A stretch of 64,000 bases of DNA, taken from contig NC_061461.1 in the NCBI RefSeq assembly GCF_022581195.2, forward strand, positions 13,082,001-13,146,000, written 5' to 3'. Source of the DNA: Helicoverpa zea (taxonomy: Eukaryota; Arthropoda; Insecta; Lepidoptera; Noctuidae). Below the pieces are notes generated by a model. It was given only the letters and a program-made list of their open reading frames with translations. It was not told the origin of the DNA and did no database searches. Position numbers and translations under genes: made by a program. Below are positions 11,908 to 22,800 of this stretch, one piece after another (position 1 is the first letter of the stretch; each line of letters begins with the position of its first letter).

Positions 11908-14900
11908 TCAGCACGCCAGCTCAGCCACGTCGGCGGCCGCCAGGCGCGGCTCGGCCGACACCAGGCGCAGCGAGAAGCTGTCCAGCGACAGCGGCGGCCC
12001 CGGCAACACTTCCACGTTGCCCGCGTTTGCCTGCACAACATATCTTACGTTTCTATTTGTCTTTTGATTCAAAATAGAGTTTAATTATTTGAATGATTTT
12101 ATCTCTGTTTTTTTTTTTATTATATTTTAGTAACACTGTATAGTTTTAGTTTGTTTTGATTATGTGTGAATGATGTGGTCACCTATAATTGGGATCCTTC
12201 ATTTCACCTACCTATACTGTCAACTAATGCAACTGTATAGTTTCTGTTGGCAAACCAATAACTAAATAAATAAAATATGATCACAAAACAAAAAGAGTTT
12301 CAACTAGCAATAACTTTTTTTGCGGAATGAATTTCAATTTTGTCGAGTGATGCGGGAGGAGGCAACGAGGCTGTAGTTACCAGGAAGAGCGTGGCGAGGA
12401 AGAGGCGCGACACGTCGGCGGGCGCGGCGGCGGCGTCGCGCAGCAGCGCGCGGAAGGGGCGCGCGCGCGGGCGCAGCGCCGCCAGCACGGCGCCGCCCAG
12501 CGCGCGCACGTCCAGCGCGCGCGCGCCCGCCGCCCGCGCCCGCGCGCGCCAGCCCGCCGCCTCGCCCGACGCGTCCGACCCCACCGAGCTCTGCTCGAAG
12601 AACCCGTCGTCGTCGCTGTCCGCCCGCGCCTCCGCCGTGGCCGCCGCCGCCTCCGCGCCGCTCCACCCCGGGAACTCTGTGGACCGACCCCGCGTCGTAC
12701 TTCGACATATTTTGGTTTTGCTGCTCGCTCGCTATGATTGATTTTTACTTGACGAGCAAAAAACTATTCCTAAAGCACTAATTGAAAGTTTAGTTACATC
12801 TTTTAATAACAATATTGCTCACCTGCGCGTGAATCCGGATCCTGTTCGCGAAGACGCCGTCGCTCGCTCAGGATATCGCTCTTTCGTTTCCCGACAACTT
12901 TTTTTATCCATTTAGAGGGAACGCTAAACTCCTCTATCACCATCAATCTTTGCCGCAACTCTGTAATGTACGAAATACATGCAACTTATTTTGCAAAAGC
13001 TTCCAATGGAAAGAAATATAATGAAGTCCGCACGCACCTTCTCCTATGGTGATCCTCACGCTTCCTTCCACTATATCATCGATGTGGGCTTCGCTTCGCC
13101 TCTTCTTCCCTCTCCTGGGCGGGTGCTGCGGCGTCAGGTCGACCAGCGAGCCGGACACGTCAGCGATGGCAGAGTCGGCCGCGGAGTCAGCTGCGCAGTC
13201 GGCGGTGCAGTCGGCAGTGCAGTCGAGCGTGGCGCCGGGCGGCAGCGGCGTGCTGGCGCGCTGCGGCGGGCCGGGCGCGTCGGGCGCGGCGGGCGCGGCG
13301 GCGTCGAGCGCGGCCTGCAGCTGCAGCAGCGAGATGGGGCGCAGCGCGCGCGGCTGCTCGGCGCCGTGCTCCAGCTCGTCCACCAGCAGCCCCCTCTGCC
13401 GCCACACCGTAACATCGCGTTAGTACACGCTACCACCTAGCCGCGACACTCGTTCGATACAACCCCGACCTCCACCCTATGGATGCCTCATCCATTATCG
13501 TCTCATAACGAATTCCCTCTTTTTTTGGAAGGAAAGTTAAATTGTGATTTGACGGGTTGAGGTCAGAAAACGCCTGCCTAAGGCGCAAAAAATTGGTGCT
13601 CAGTTGCATCCGGCTTGACTAGAGAGACCGTAAGCCGACTAGGGGCGCCCGTCCCAATTGAAAGTGGAAGCATAACAAAAGTTAAACTTGCAGCTCAGAC
13701 TGAACAAATAAATTAACTTAAGAAACGTTTCAATTAAAAAAAAAACACTTTATATGAAAATGCTGTGCGGTATTTGAGCTAGTTGTTGGTTAAGTATAGT
13801 GAGCAATACGAACGTGCAGGCGCCACGCGACTTGGAAGTCGCTGAGCAGGCCGATGGGCTCGCCGTCGTAGTCGTGCAGCGGCGCGTCGGCGTCCGTGAT
13901 GACGCGCGGCTCCAGGTCGATGTAGAGGCGCGGCAGCGTGGGCGGCGGCCGCGCCGGCGCCGCGTCGCGCCGCGCCGTGGCGCTCATCGTCAGCTCGATG
14001 TGCTGCAGCTCGCCGCTCAGCCACGAGCTGGGGCGGCGGCGGCGGCGCGGGCCCGAGTCGGCCGCGCCCGCCTCGGCCTCGGCCGCGTCAGCCGCGCGCG
14101 CCTCGGCGGCGCTGGCCTGCAGCGCCTCGCTCACGTCCAGCACGTGCTGGTACAGGAAGTCCACCTTGCGCCCGTAGATGTTGGCGGACTGCTGCAGCAG
14201 CAGCGCCAGCTCTGCGAAGTTGGGCGCCACGGCGTCCGCGGCGCTGGCGTCCTCGCCCGCGTCCAGCGCGCGCAGCCCCGCCTCCGTCAGGTACTCCTCC
14301 AGCAACTGCCACATACCACCGCACCGTCAGCGTCGCTGCTCAACTTATTCCACATGTCCATTCTAGATTGTGCTATACATGTAGCTTTGCAGTAATAATA
14401 TACCTGGCCTAGCTTACACTTCACAGTAACATATAAGCAAATCCAAATTCTATATTTATAGAATATAGATGCGTTAACACGATGTTATAAATGACTATAA
14501 ATAATATCGACATACTTAGGCTCACGTAATACCTTCAGCGGATGCTCAGAATAATGCCTAGATTATAGTTTTCTATACCATAAGCCATATTTTTGCATAC
14601 CATTTAGGCAGAATGCACACAGGTCAAATAAAATTGTAACACCTAATTGTATAATTACCTACATTTTATGCAAATAAATAAATCTAAAAAAAAACCTAAG
14701 GGCTAGACAAAACCACAGCAGACTCAGAATATCGCCCTGGATTATACTAGCTCTATCTCTATTAGGTGACAGGTCCCACGAATGTGTTCACACCCTGGAC
14801 AGAGCTGTCATCCATTGCCTCACACTGTGCAAGGCACCCCCTTGAATTCATGTATGGGCCATACAAGTCAAGAAGCTTCGTAGAGTTGCATAAATTTTAT

Positions 14901-17900
14901 ACAATTCCAGCACCTTCAAGAGTCACGTAAGCGGCACGGATTCATAGGCCTTTTTATAAACTTTCCGGCATCACCTTAGACCTACAATATTTTTTATTAA
15001 TACCAATGGAAAAAAATACATTGTCAGAAGTGCAATTGCATTAATATTTTGATGTCTGGTCTATTACTAATCTGTACTAATATTATGCTCAAGTTTCTTG
15101 TTTGATTGAACACAGTTGTCTCAGAAACTACCTTCTAGGCCATTTTGAAAAATGACTTCCCAAGAAAGTTTTAATCTGGTTGTGCAAAGAAGTGAGAACA
15201 GAGCCTTTGGTTGAGATACAATAGTAAAATTGTAAACATATAAGAAATTAATCCACTTTGTCTCTCATGTGGATGTTCTACCTAGGATAATGTGGCAGGC
15301 GATTGGAGGCAACATGCCAAATGTAATGACGTTGATTTTAGTGCAGAGAGAAAGGAACACATTTTTGTTCAGTCTTGTTGTGTTTAATGCAAAGTTAGTG
15401 TAGAAATAATGCTTGCCAATCCCTTTCTCTTCTACCAAATATTTTTGATGAACTACAGTTCTTCAAAAACTTTATCAAAGGAACCCTAATTAAAAAAAAT
15501 GTGTTATAATAAATTGAGACCATGTTGACAATAGAGATTTATGGCACTCATTAATCTCTATAAATGTGGCTACCATTGCATTTTTAGTGAAGCATCTCAT
15601 TGCCATTGTAGCTGAGTCTACGTGTATGTACAATATTGTTTATGGAAAAAGTTGCCATATAGTTTCTTGCCATTCTTGGCGGGATGAACTGTGCAATGTG
15701 CTATTGAAGGAATTTTCAAAAGAACCTGCAAAGTACTATTCAAAAAAAAAACATTTGACTTTGCCAAAAAAAAATAATGTCTACTTACACTAACCCTTAA
15801 CATAACCCTCAACTTCAGCACCGGCATAGGGTGTCATATAGATGGAGTATGCGTGAATAACATCAGCTACGCAGACGATATGGTGCTGCTGAGTCCATCG
15901 ATTGGTGCCTTACGAAAGCTCCTAAAAATTTGTGAGTCCTATGCGGTGGCTCATGGGCTCAAATATAACGCAAAAAAGAGTGAAATAATGATTTTCAGAC
16001 CGGACAACAAGCGATACACATTCGTTCCGAAGTTCACTCTAAGTGGAACAGCTCTAAATAAAGTTGAAAAATTTAAGTATTTGGGCCACTGGGTCACCGA
16101 GGATCTTAAGGACAGTGAGGATATTGAAAGGGAGCGCAGAGCGCTGTCCGTCCGTTGTAACATGTTGGCCCGCAGGTTTTCACGGTGCACAGGGACTGTC
16201 AAAGTTGCGCTTTTTAAAGCATACTGTCAGTCCTTTTACACCTGTACCCTGTGGGTTAACTATACGCAGCGGACGTACAGCGATCTGCGCGTTCAATACA
16301 ATAACGCGTTCCGGGTGCTGATGGGGCTGCCGCGCCACTGCAGCGCCTCCGCGATGTTTGCGGCGGCTGGCACAGACGGCTTTGCTGCCATTATGCGCAA
16401 GCGGTGCGCTTCTATCATGCGCCGCACGCGCGACAGTCCCAACAGCATTCTGCGCGCGCTGGTGGATCGGTGGGACTCTCCGATACTGGCACGCTGGATA
16501 CGGTTGCATGCAATCGTCTAGCTGTCCAACCGAACCTGCCAGTTCATTATTTATTGTGATTTAAATGTTTTAGGTATTAGTAGTTACTAACACTAGTTTA
16601 TAAGCTTGTAATTTTACTAACAAATATGGATGTAATTTTAGGATGAATCCGAAATAAATGATTTATTATTATTATTATCTTGTATGTCTCTGACCGACCA
16701 CGGGACTACAGAGTCCCGGATTTTTGGAAGGCGAACGTGGGGCCGAAGCCAACACGCTGAAGCCCTTTTGAGACAACTTTAATGAAATGGCGACACAAAA
16801 CCGACGATTATCCCCGTATACACTATAGAAATGTACCCAAGGACAATCCCCGGTTCTGTGCTAAACTATTGCTAACTATGGATGAAAACTACTTGGGCTA
16901 TTGTGATGGGATGCTAATGGACTAGGAATGGGGAAACTACGGGAACTATGGCACCTGCCGATGACAATGTATTAAATACATGTTAAAATGGCAGGTGGAG
17001 ACTCGCCAACTCACTTACTGGGCCCCCGGGAATCAGTCACTGAAAAGCAACAAGAGGGCAACAGGGACATGAGCGGCTGAGAAGGGTGAGGATACCTCGG
17101 CGGACTTTAAACGCAGATCACGCGCTCCCTGTGGGTCCAGCATCACCGGCCCACTCGCCACTTACCACGAGGCACCTACCCTCCGAGCAGGACTAACCTT
17201 GCTCTAGCGACTCCACTCTGACCGGCCGATGAAGGCAAGCCAAGAGGCGGGAGACCTATCCCCCGTCATGCTTCACTCCGGCAGGCCGGAGATGGGGGAC
17301 AGTATACTCTCCCTGGAGCACTCGGATATATAGCCCCGCGGGGTCGCTACTCCCCGTCATCCGCCTCAGATGCCCTGCGGGGCTTATTATTATTATTATT
17401 AACCAATTTTTTAATCAGATTTAAACAATTATTACAAATTTCTTGTGTTTGTCAATACTACAGACTGTCTGTAACAGACAAAATAGCAACAATCATTTGC
17501 AAACAAACTAAACTAATGTACATGTTTCGTGACTACGGTATGTTGAGTGTTTTTTTGTGAAAACCTTTATCAAATTGACATGTGCAGGAGAGGCAAGCAG
17601 AGAGTACATACAGACAGACTGGGTCAAGGACGGCTTCACTGGCCTGGTTGGCTGCTGCTGTTTACACAGCCTGATAGCAATATAACTGATTCCAGTACAG
17701 TTTATACATTATTTTTTACTATTAGCAATACATCATCAATCTCAGATGTTATGGGTAGTTCCCTCACAAAGACAGCTTCAAGATTTCACGTAAAAATTCA
17801 ATAATTTGATAAGGAAAGTATTTTATTGCTCATATCTAACAAAAATTGCAACAAATGACTATTTACATGAATGTTTCACCCAACTATGCCCCATCCATCT

Positions 17901-18533
17901 TGTAAGTGACAGTGGAGATCACAGCTTGACGTCACTAACTCAAGTATCGCTTGTATTGAACTTTCTTATGTAACCTCCACACAGTAATGCAGGCTGCATG
18001 TGTGTGCCAGTCTTATTCCCTCACTAAATTGTCATCCTGGGTTCCAACAAGTGTACACATGTAGTGCAGTCACATCAACACAAGCTTTCTACCAAAAAAT
18101 GTTTCTCTTGTTTGTTTGTAAACAGCTTTGACCATTTCAGTGCTCAGCATCTATAGCCCATTGGTTGTTACCTATGAGATGATAGATACTTGATAGAATA
18201 TTACAATTATTGAAAGTGAATATATTGTCTTGACAAATCACTAAAAATGATGCATGAGCTATAGCTATGCATGGTTTAGGCGCGTGTCGATAGTTAACAT
18301 AATAGCAATCTCTAATGGAATGACGAAGGTCAGTGAATCAATGGTTGCAATGAACAACTACGTGTGGTGCAGCCAGACAACGCAATGCACCGGCGCATGG
18401 AGGTGTGAGGACTCACCGCGCTGAGGTCCGTGTCGAAGCTCCGGCGGACGTCGCTGATGGGCTTCATCAGCTCCGCCACTATTTCTTCCAGTCTTTGGGA
18501 ATTCATACTCCACCGTTTTTCTCTTCGGGACAA
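11908..18533 (-). CDS. Cap-H2: Condensin II subunit CAP-H2 (kleisin), 6 exons, complete
   Basis: Kleisin of condensin II, bridging the SMC2-SMC4 heads for chromosome condensation and pairing control in the nucleus. Exons in gene order: 18417-18533, 13814-14305, 13038-13395, 12823-12960, 12381-12676, 11908-12030; all GT-AG, phases agree, about 507 aa (human protein about 605). The N-terminal domain reads RLEEIVAELMKPISDVRRSF, continues across intron 1 into LLEEYLTEAG and then NFAELALLLQQSANIYGRKV, collinear with the CAP-H2 N-terminus. The middle is low complexity, with a DCTA-like repeat in exon 3. The C-terminal winged-helix region ends LFL-ANAGNVEVL and DSFSLRLV, like vertebrate CAP-H2. The start could be the first Met (18533) or the in-frame one at 18506. 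Exons 2, 3, 5 and 6 are extremely GC-rich; exon 4 is not. Confidence 0.93.
13550..13660 (+). mobile_element. SINE 3' fragment in CAP-H2 intron 2
   Basis: Diverged match to the SINE body (GACGGGTTGAGGTCAG, then GGTGCTCAGTTGCATCCGG), lacking the tRNA-like head. Recognised by similarity to 9170-9250. Confidence 0.5.
14306..15800. other. CAP-H2 intron 1, distal part, nothing recognised
   Basis: About 1.5 kb of AT-rich intronic DNA without exons or repeats I can name. The open frames at 15566-15827 are short and low complexity. Confidence 0.4.
15805..16680 (+). mobile_element. 5'-truncated non-LTR retrotransposon with YADD reverse transcriptase
   Basis: Open from about 15805 to the stop at 16521: the last half of a LINE reverse transcriptase with the catalytic motif YADDMVLLSPS, then NAKKSEIMIF and FKYLGHWVTEDL, and a C-terminal thumb region. 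The endonuclease and the first RT motifs are missing. The 3' end is an ATT-rich tail (about 16665-16680). The frame is intact over about 236 codons, so the insertion is fairly young. Clade not certain. Antisense to CAP-H2 in its first intron. Confidence 0.8.
16681..17400 (+). mobile_element. Unclassified retroelement-like repeat with (ATT)n tail, copy 1
   Basis: 720-bp GC-richer unit starting TGTATGTCTCTGACCGACC and ending CCTGCGGGGCTTATTATTATT. A second copy is inverted at 55771-56458 with both ends preserved. The ATT tail and GC-rich body suggest a LINE 3' region or SINE-like element. No intact coding frame seen. Confidence 0.65.
17401..18416. other. CAP-H2 intron 1, proximal part, nothing recognised
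   Basis: AT-rich intronic DNA between the repeat at 16681-17400 and exon 1. No exon or mobile element recognised. Confidence 0.4.
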
Positions 18534-19634
18534 AAGTTGATCCCTGTAAATAGCGTCCTTTCATTGATAACATTACTGAAAGGCGTCGCGGTCGGCGGAA
18601 TACTACACAACCACGAAGTTGTCCTACCCCAGTGGCGCGAAACTTCCTGTCAATAATCCTTTTTCAATTTTAGAAATTGCATTGCGAAATTAGCTCACGT
18701 GAATCCCTTTCTGGTTCATCAAACATCTTATTTACCTTTGGTGTTCAATACAGTCGGCGTCCATTTTACAAACATAAAATCGTACAAATAGGAAGAACGT
18801 AATAACAACGGTGGCCATTTATTTATGTTTTCGAGGGAAACATTCCGATCGCTGTCAAACAAAGCAGCGAACATTCGGTCCGGGCTGTTCGACGTTGTGA
18901 AGCAGTCCCTTAAAATGTTTATGGATTTTGATGCTCCCCATAGACAAATCTTGAAATATGTACCTACGTATATTATTAATTAATAATTATATATGTCTAA
19001 ATTAAGCAATTTTTGTAATGGAATAAATAAATAACAATATTAATTCACATCACTATTTAATTTCATAGATCATTAATAAGATTTATTCATTTCTTTAATA
19101 AGATCATTTTGTAAAACTATTGAATTACTCACTCAAAATAAAATGTTTCACCAAAATGAATCAAAAATATTTCATAGATTGTATTCCCCAAAGAGTATAC
19201 AATACTACGTAAGAAGAGACGGGACTTCCATAGATAGAAATAAACTTATGAACCGTCAAAATAAGGCTAACCTAGAATAGCCAACTTAACAACCTTATCA
19301 ATAGTGCATAACAGTGCTACCAACATAAAGTTAAAACCATAGTGTTGTGCAGTTTGCAGGAACTCTAGATATCGATAATCTCCTACTTAGAACCATAGTG
19401 TTGGGCAGTTTGCAGGAACTCTACTTACCTACAAACCCATCGACAGAAAGGAAATTTATTTATTGCCGTCGCGAAACCGCCAATGACTATGCCGCTGTCA
19501 TTGACGGTTTCACGACGGTCAATCTAGTTTAAAATAAAATAAACAAGTACTAATAAATATTTTACTTGATCAAAAGTAAATGTTACATTGAACAAAATAA
19601 AGGATTGACACAAAATGTTTTTAATCAAATATAA
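18534..19634. other. CAP-H2 promoter side and intergenic DNA with short repeats
   Basis: Separates the CAP-H2 start from the 3' end of the THAP gene. 19338-19423 holds a direct repeat of about 30 bp (both copies contain GTGCAGTTTGCAGGAACTCT or the GGGCAG variant). 19460-19523 is an imperfect inverted repeat (CGTCGCGAAACCGCCAATGA against its near complement, short loop). No gene visible. Confidence 0.5.
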
Positions 19635-19640
19635 TTTATT
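19635..19640 (-). promoter_or_regulatory. Candidate poly(A) signal of the THAP/P-like gene
   Basis: AATAAA on the minus strand about 98 nt beyond the stop codon at 19738. Position is appropriate; no transcript evidence. Confidence 0.45.
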
Positions 19641-19676
19641 CAAACTTGGCTGCGAATAAGGCTACTGTACCCTCGA

Positions 19677-19822
19677 AAAGATAAATATGGCAATTACTGA
19701 AAGGGAGCAATCAAATGCAACTGAAATCCTACAACTATTACTTAGCTGTACTCGTTAATTGAGCAATTTTATTTATGTTCGCATTTGATTGCTCCCTTTC
19801 AGTAATTGCCATATTTATCTTT
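19677..19822. repeat. Perfect 42-bp inverted repeat across the stop of the THAP/P-like gene
   Basis: Arms 19677-19718 and 19781-19822 are exact reverse complements over 42 bp, separated by 62 bp that include the stop codon. The right arm is coding (residues MAITEREQSNAN); the left arm lies in the 3' UTR. A transcript would form a strong hairpin. Confidence 0.92.
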
Positions 19823-22800
19823 TTACATTCGTTTCTTATTAATAAAACTGACAATTTGGTTAACAAAGTGTCCATGAATATGCCACTGTGCTCCTCGCAC
19901 ATCCATGTCGAATCAACGTCTTTATGCATCATCACACAACAATATTTAACTATATCATTGTTATACAGCAAGTGTTTCACATCACGTTCAAATACGGATA
20001 CACATAAATTTACAGTATTACATAGATTCAGAGTCGGATAAGTAAGAGAAAGCTTGTCCTTCCACCACTCTTTAAGTGCTATATAGTCATAAGTTTTGTC
20101 ATTTCCTGGCTCCAACGTTCTTACACTGCCGCAACATTTTAAACAGTTAGTTCTTTTAATCAGTACAGAGGCTAGGTAACCACTAACATAAACAACAGGT
20201 TGTTTGTCAAAATGTTCAAAAAAAATATCTTCAACATCAGTTTCAATATCAGGCAAATGTAAAAAAATAGGATTATTACTATCATCATATACAAAATCAT
20301 CTTTATCTTTAGAAACTGGATAAGAATGATCTACATTAGTAAAATCTTCAGATTCTGTATGTTTAAATACTAAATCATGAAAATCCAACATCAGTTGGTT
20401 ATCATCAGGGTCACAATTAGCTCCCCTTATAGGAGTACTAAGTTTAGTTAGTACACTGGTTTTGAGGGCTGCGGTAAAATGGTGGCATGTCGGATTTTGA
20501 TTAGTTGGAGAATGCTGCCTAATCAACCCAAAAAGATTCTCCAAAGTGTCTTGGTTGAGTTGTCGCAGATTGAGGAATTTAAACCCAATTGACTCTACAT
20601 AGTTCCAAATGTCTTGTAAAGAACATAAAGTCGTATAGTACCCATTTACACACCGGACGTTTCTTAATCTTAATTGACTGTCAGATTTTAGGAAGTGCAA
20701 TGTTTTGACTTTTTTTTTTAACTCTGGCCATAATTTGTGATGAACGCTGTTTTTAGATATATTTACGCGTAAGCCTTTCTTTACATCTTTTTTTGAGGCT
20801 GGCCCGTTAGTAACATCAAACAAGGTATCTAACTGCTGAATTACATTGGCGGTTTGTAAAACAGCATCACGTTTCTTAGTTCCATCAACATCTTTTACAT
20901 CATTATCAAATGTTTCCGCAAATAATTTCAAAATAGCAGATACATCATTGCTGAGTATTTGCGCGGCCAGTTTCACCTTCATTTTAGCGCGAAACTTGGG
21001 ATTTACGTGCAACGGTGTGATTTTTTTGAAATGAAGTGTTTTGTTATTTCTTTCCTGTAATTCCACTAAATGTGACCATTTAGCTTTCATTCCATCCAAA
21101 ACCAATACACCCCCTTCAAAGAAGTTGTTCCTGATGGATTTGAATAAATGAGGAACATCATATAGTATATAAACTTTTTCATTTTCCACTATATAAAAGT
21201 TACTGTCAGAACGCTGCCCAGAAAACTTTTTCAGTAAATTTAAAGCACCAACGTTAGTCGGGCCTTGATCACAGACAGTTGCGATTACTCTAAAACCGAT
21301 TTCAGAAACCATTTTGATGGTATTTTTTATAATAGCTACCAATTTATCTGATGATATTGTACCTTTCACAAAGTAGTGTGCAAGTGGCTGCTTGATTTTT
21401 TTGTGCACACCTTGTAGTAAAAAGACTAAAGCCTTGTCGGCTAACTCTCCCGATCGACCGTGTTCTCCTAAATCTTGAAAACCCTCAACTTTGTCGTAAG
21501 CAGTATTAAAAATGAGCCTCTTCTTTAGAGACATCTCATCAAATAAAATGACGCAAGTTTTATCTTTACAAGATAATTCCTTGACCTTTCTTTTAAGGTG
21601 ATCAATTATTGATTTATTGAATCCAGGATTCATGGGCATTTTACTAAGGACATTTTGTAAAGTCCTTGGACTAGGTAATGGTAACAAATGCCTTAAATAC
21701 CGATATAACTTTGGCGATTTCTTGTACATGGCTATGGCTAGGGCTTTTTCATTATCGGACCATCGTTTGCCCTGAGAAGAGCGATTTTGATTTTTTATTG
21801 CCGAAAACATCATTGTCTTTAGCGTTTTTGATTGAATGTTATCAAACATTTTTACTTTTTCTTGAACTTTTCTAATTTTTGATTTCAAAAGTTCAACCCT
21901 CTTCATAAGTTTCTTCTTTCGTGGAGACAGATTTTCATTACTCATTTTATTTGTCCTTTTGCGCCTTTTTCGGACAGAAGATGTTGAGGGTTCATCTGTA
22001 AAAAGACAATTTCAGAATTTAGTGGCAATAGAAGTTATAAGGTAGGATTATACTGCAAGTAATAAAAAGAAATACATTCAATCAAATTAATCTAGATTCA
22101 CCTACGCTCTCTGGGAAATTAAAAAGACCACCGACTTTCATACAGTAAATTAATATTATTATTTATATTTATTACATTACTTTTAGTCTAGATACCTTTA
22201 TGATTGTAAGTTACCACATACCTTTCATACAAATGTCTTGTTCACTTGTCATAATGTTTACGGTATATTCCACTGGTGGAACATCATCTTCATAAACAAT
22301 TTGATTATCAACTGTAGTAGCTTGTACTTGTGCAGTAGAAGTAGATGTTGAAGGTTCATCTGTAAAGAGACAATTTCGGCATTTTAGTGACAATAGAAGT
22401 TATAATGTAGGATTATACTGCAAGTAATAAAAAACAAATACATTTGATCAAAATAATCTAGATTCACCTACGCTCTCTGGGAAATTAAAAAGACCACCAA
22501 CTTTCATACAGTAAATTAATATTTTTATTTATATTTATTACATTACTTTTAGTCTAGATACCTTTATGATTGTAAGTTACCACATACCTTTCATACAAAT
22601 GTCTTGTTCACTTGTCATAATCTTTACGGTATATTCCACTGGTGGAACATCATCTTCATAAACAATTTGATTATCAACTGTAGTAGCTTGTACTTGTGCA
22701 GTAGATGTAGATGTTGAGGGTTCGTCTGTAAAGAGACAATTTTAGCTTTTACTAACCATAGATGTTTTAATTAGTTGAATTAGTTTTAGTAATATTAGAA

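Noticed and set aside
12340..14395. Long plus-strand frames opposite the CAP-H2 exons
   Set aside because: They are antisense shadows of very GC-rich coding exons; the minus-strand reading gives a collinear known protein with matching splice sites.
19738..19822. Treating the 42-bp inverted repeat as the terminal repeat of the P-like transposon
   Set aside because: Both arms are at the same end of the gene and one is coding; no counterpart is visible upstream of 25332.
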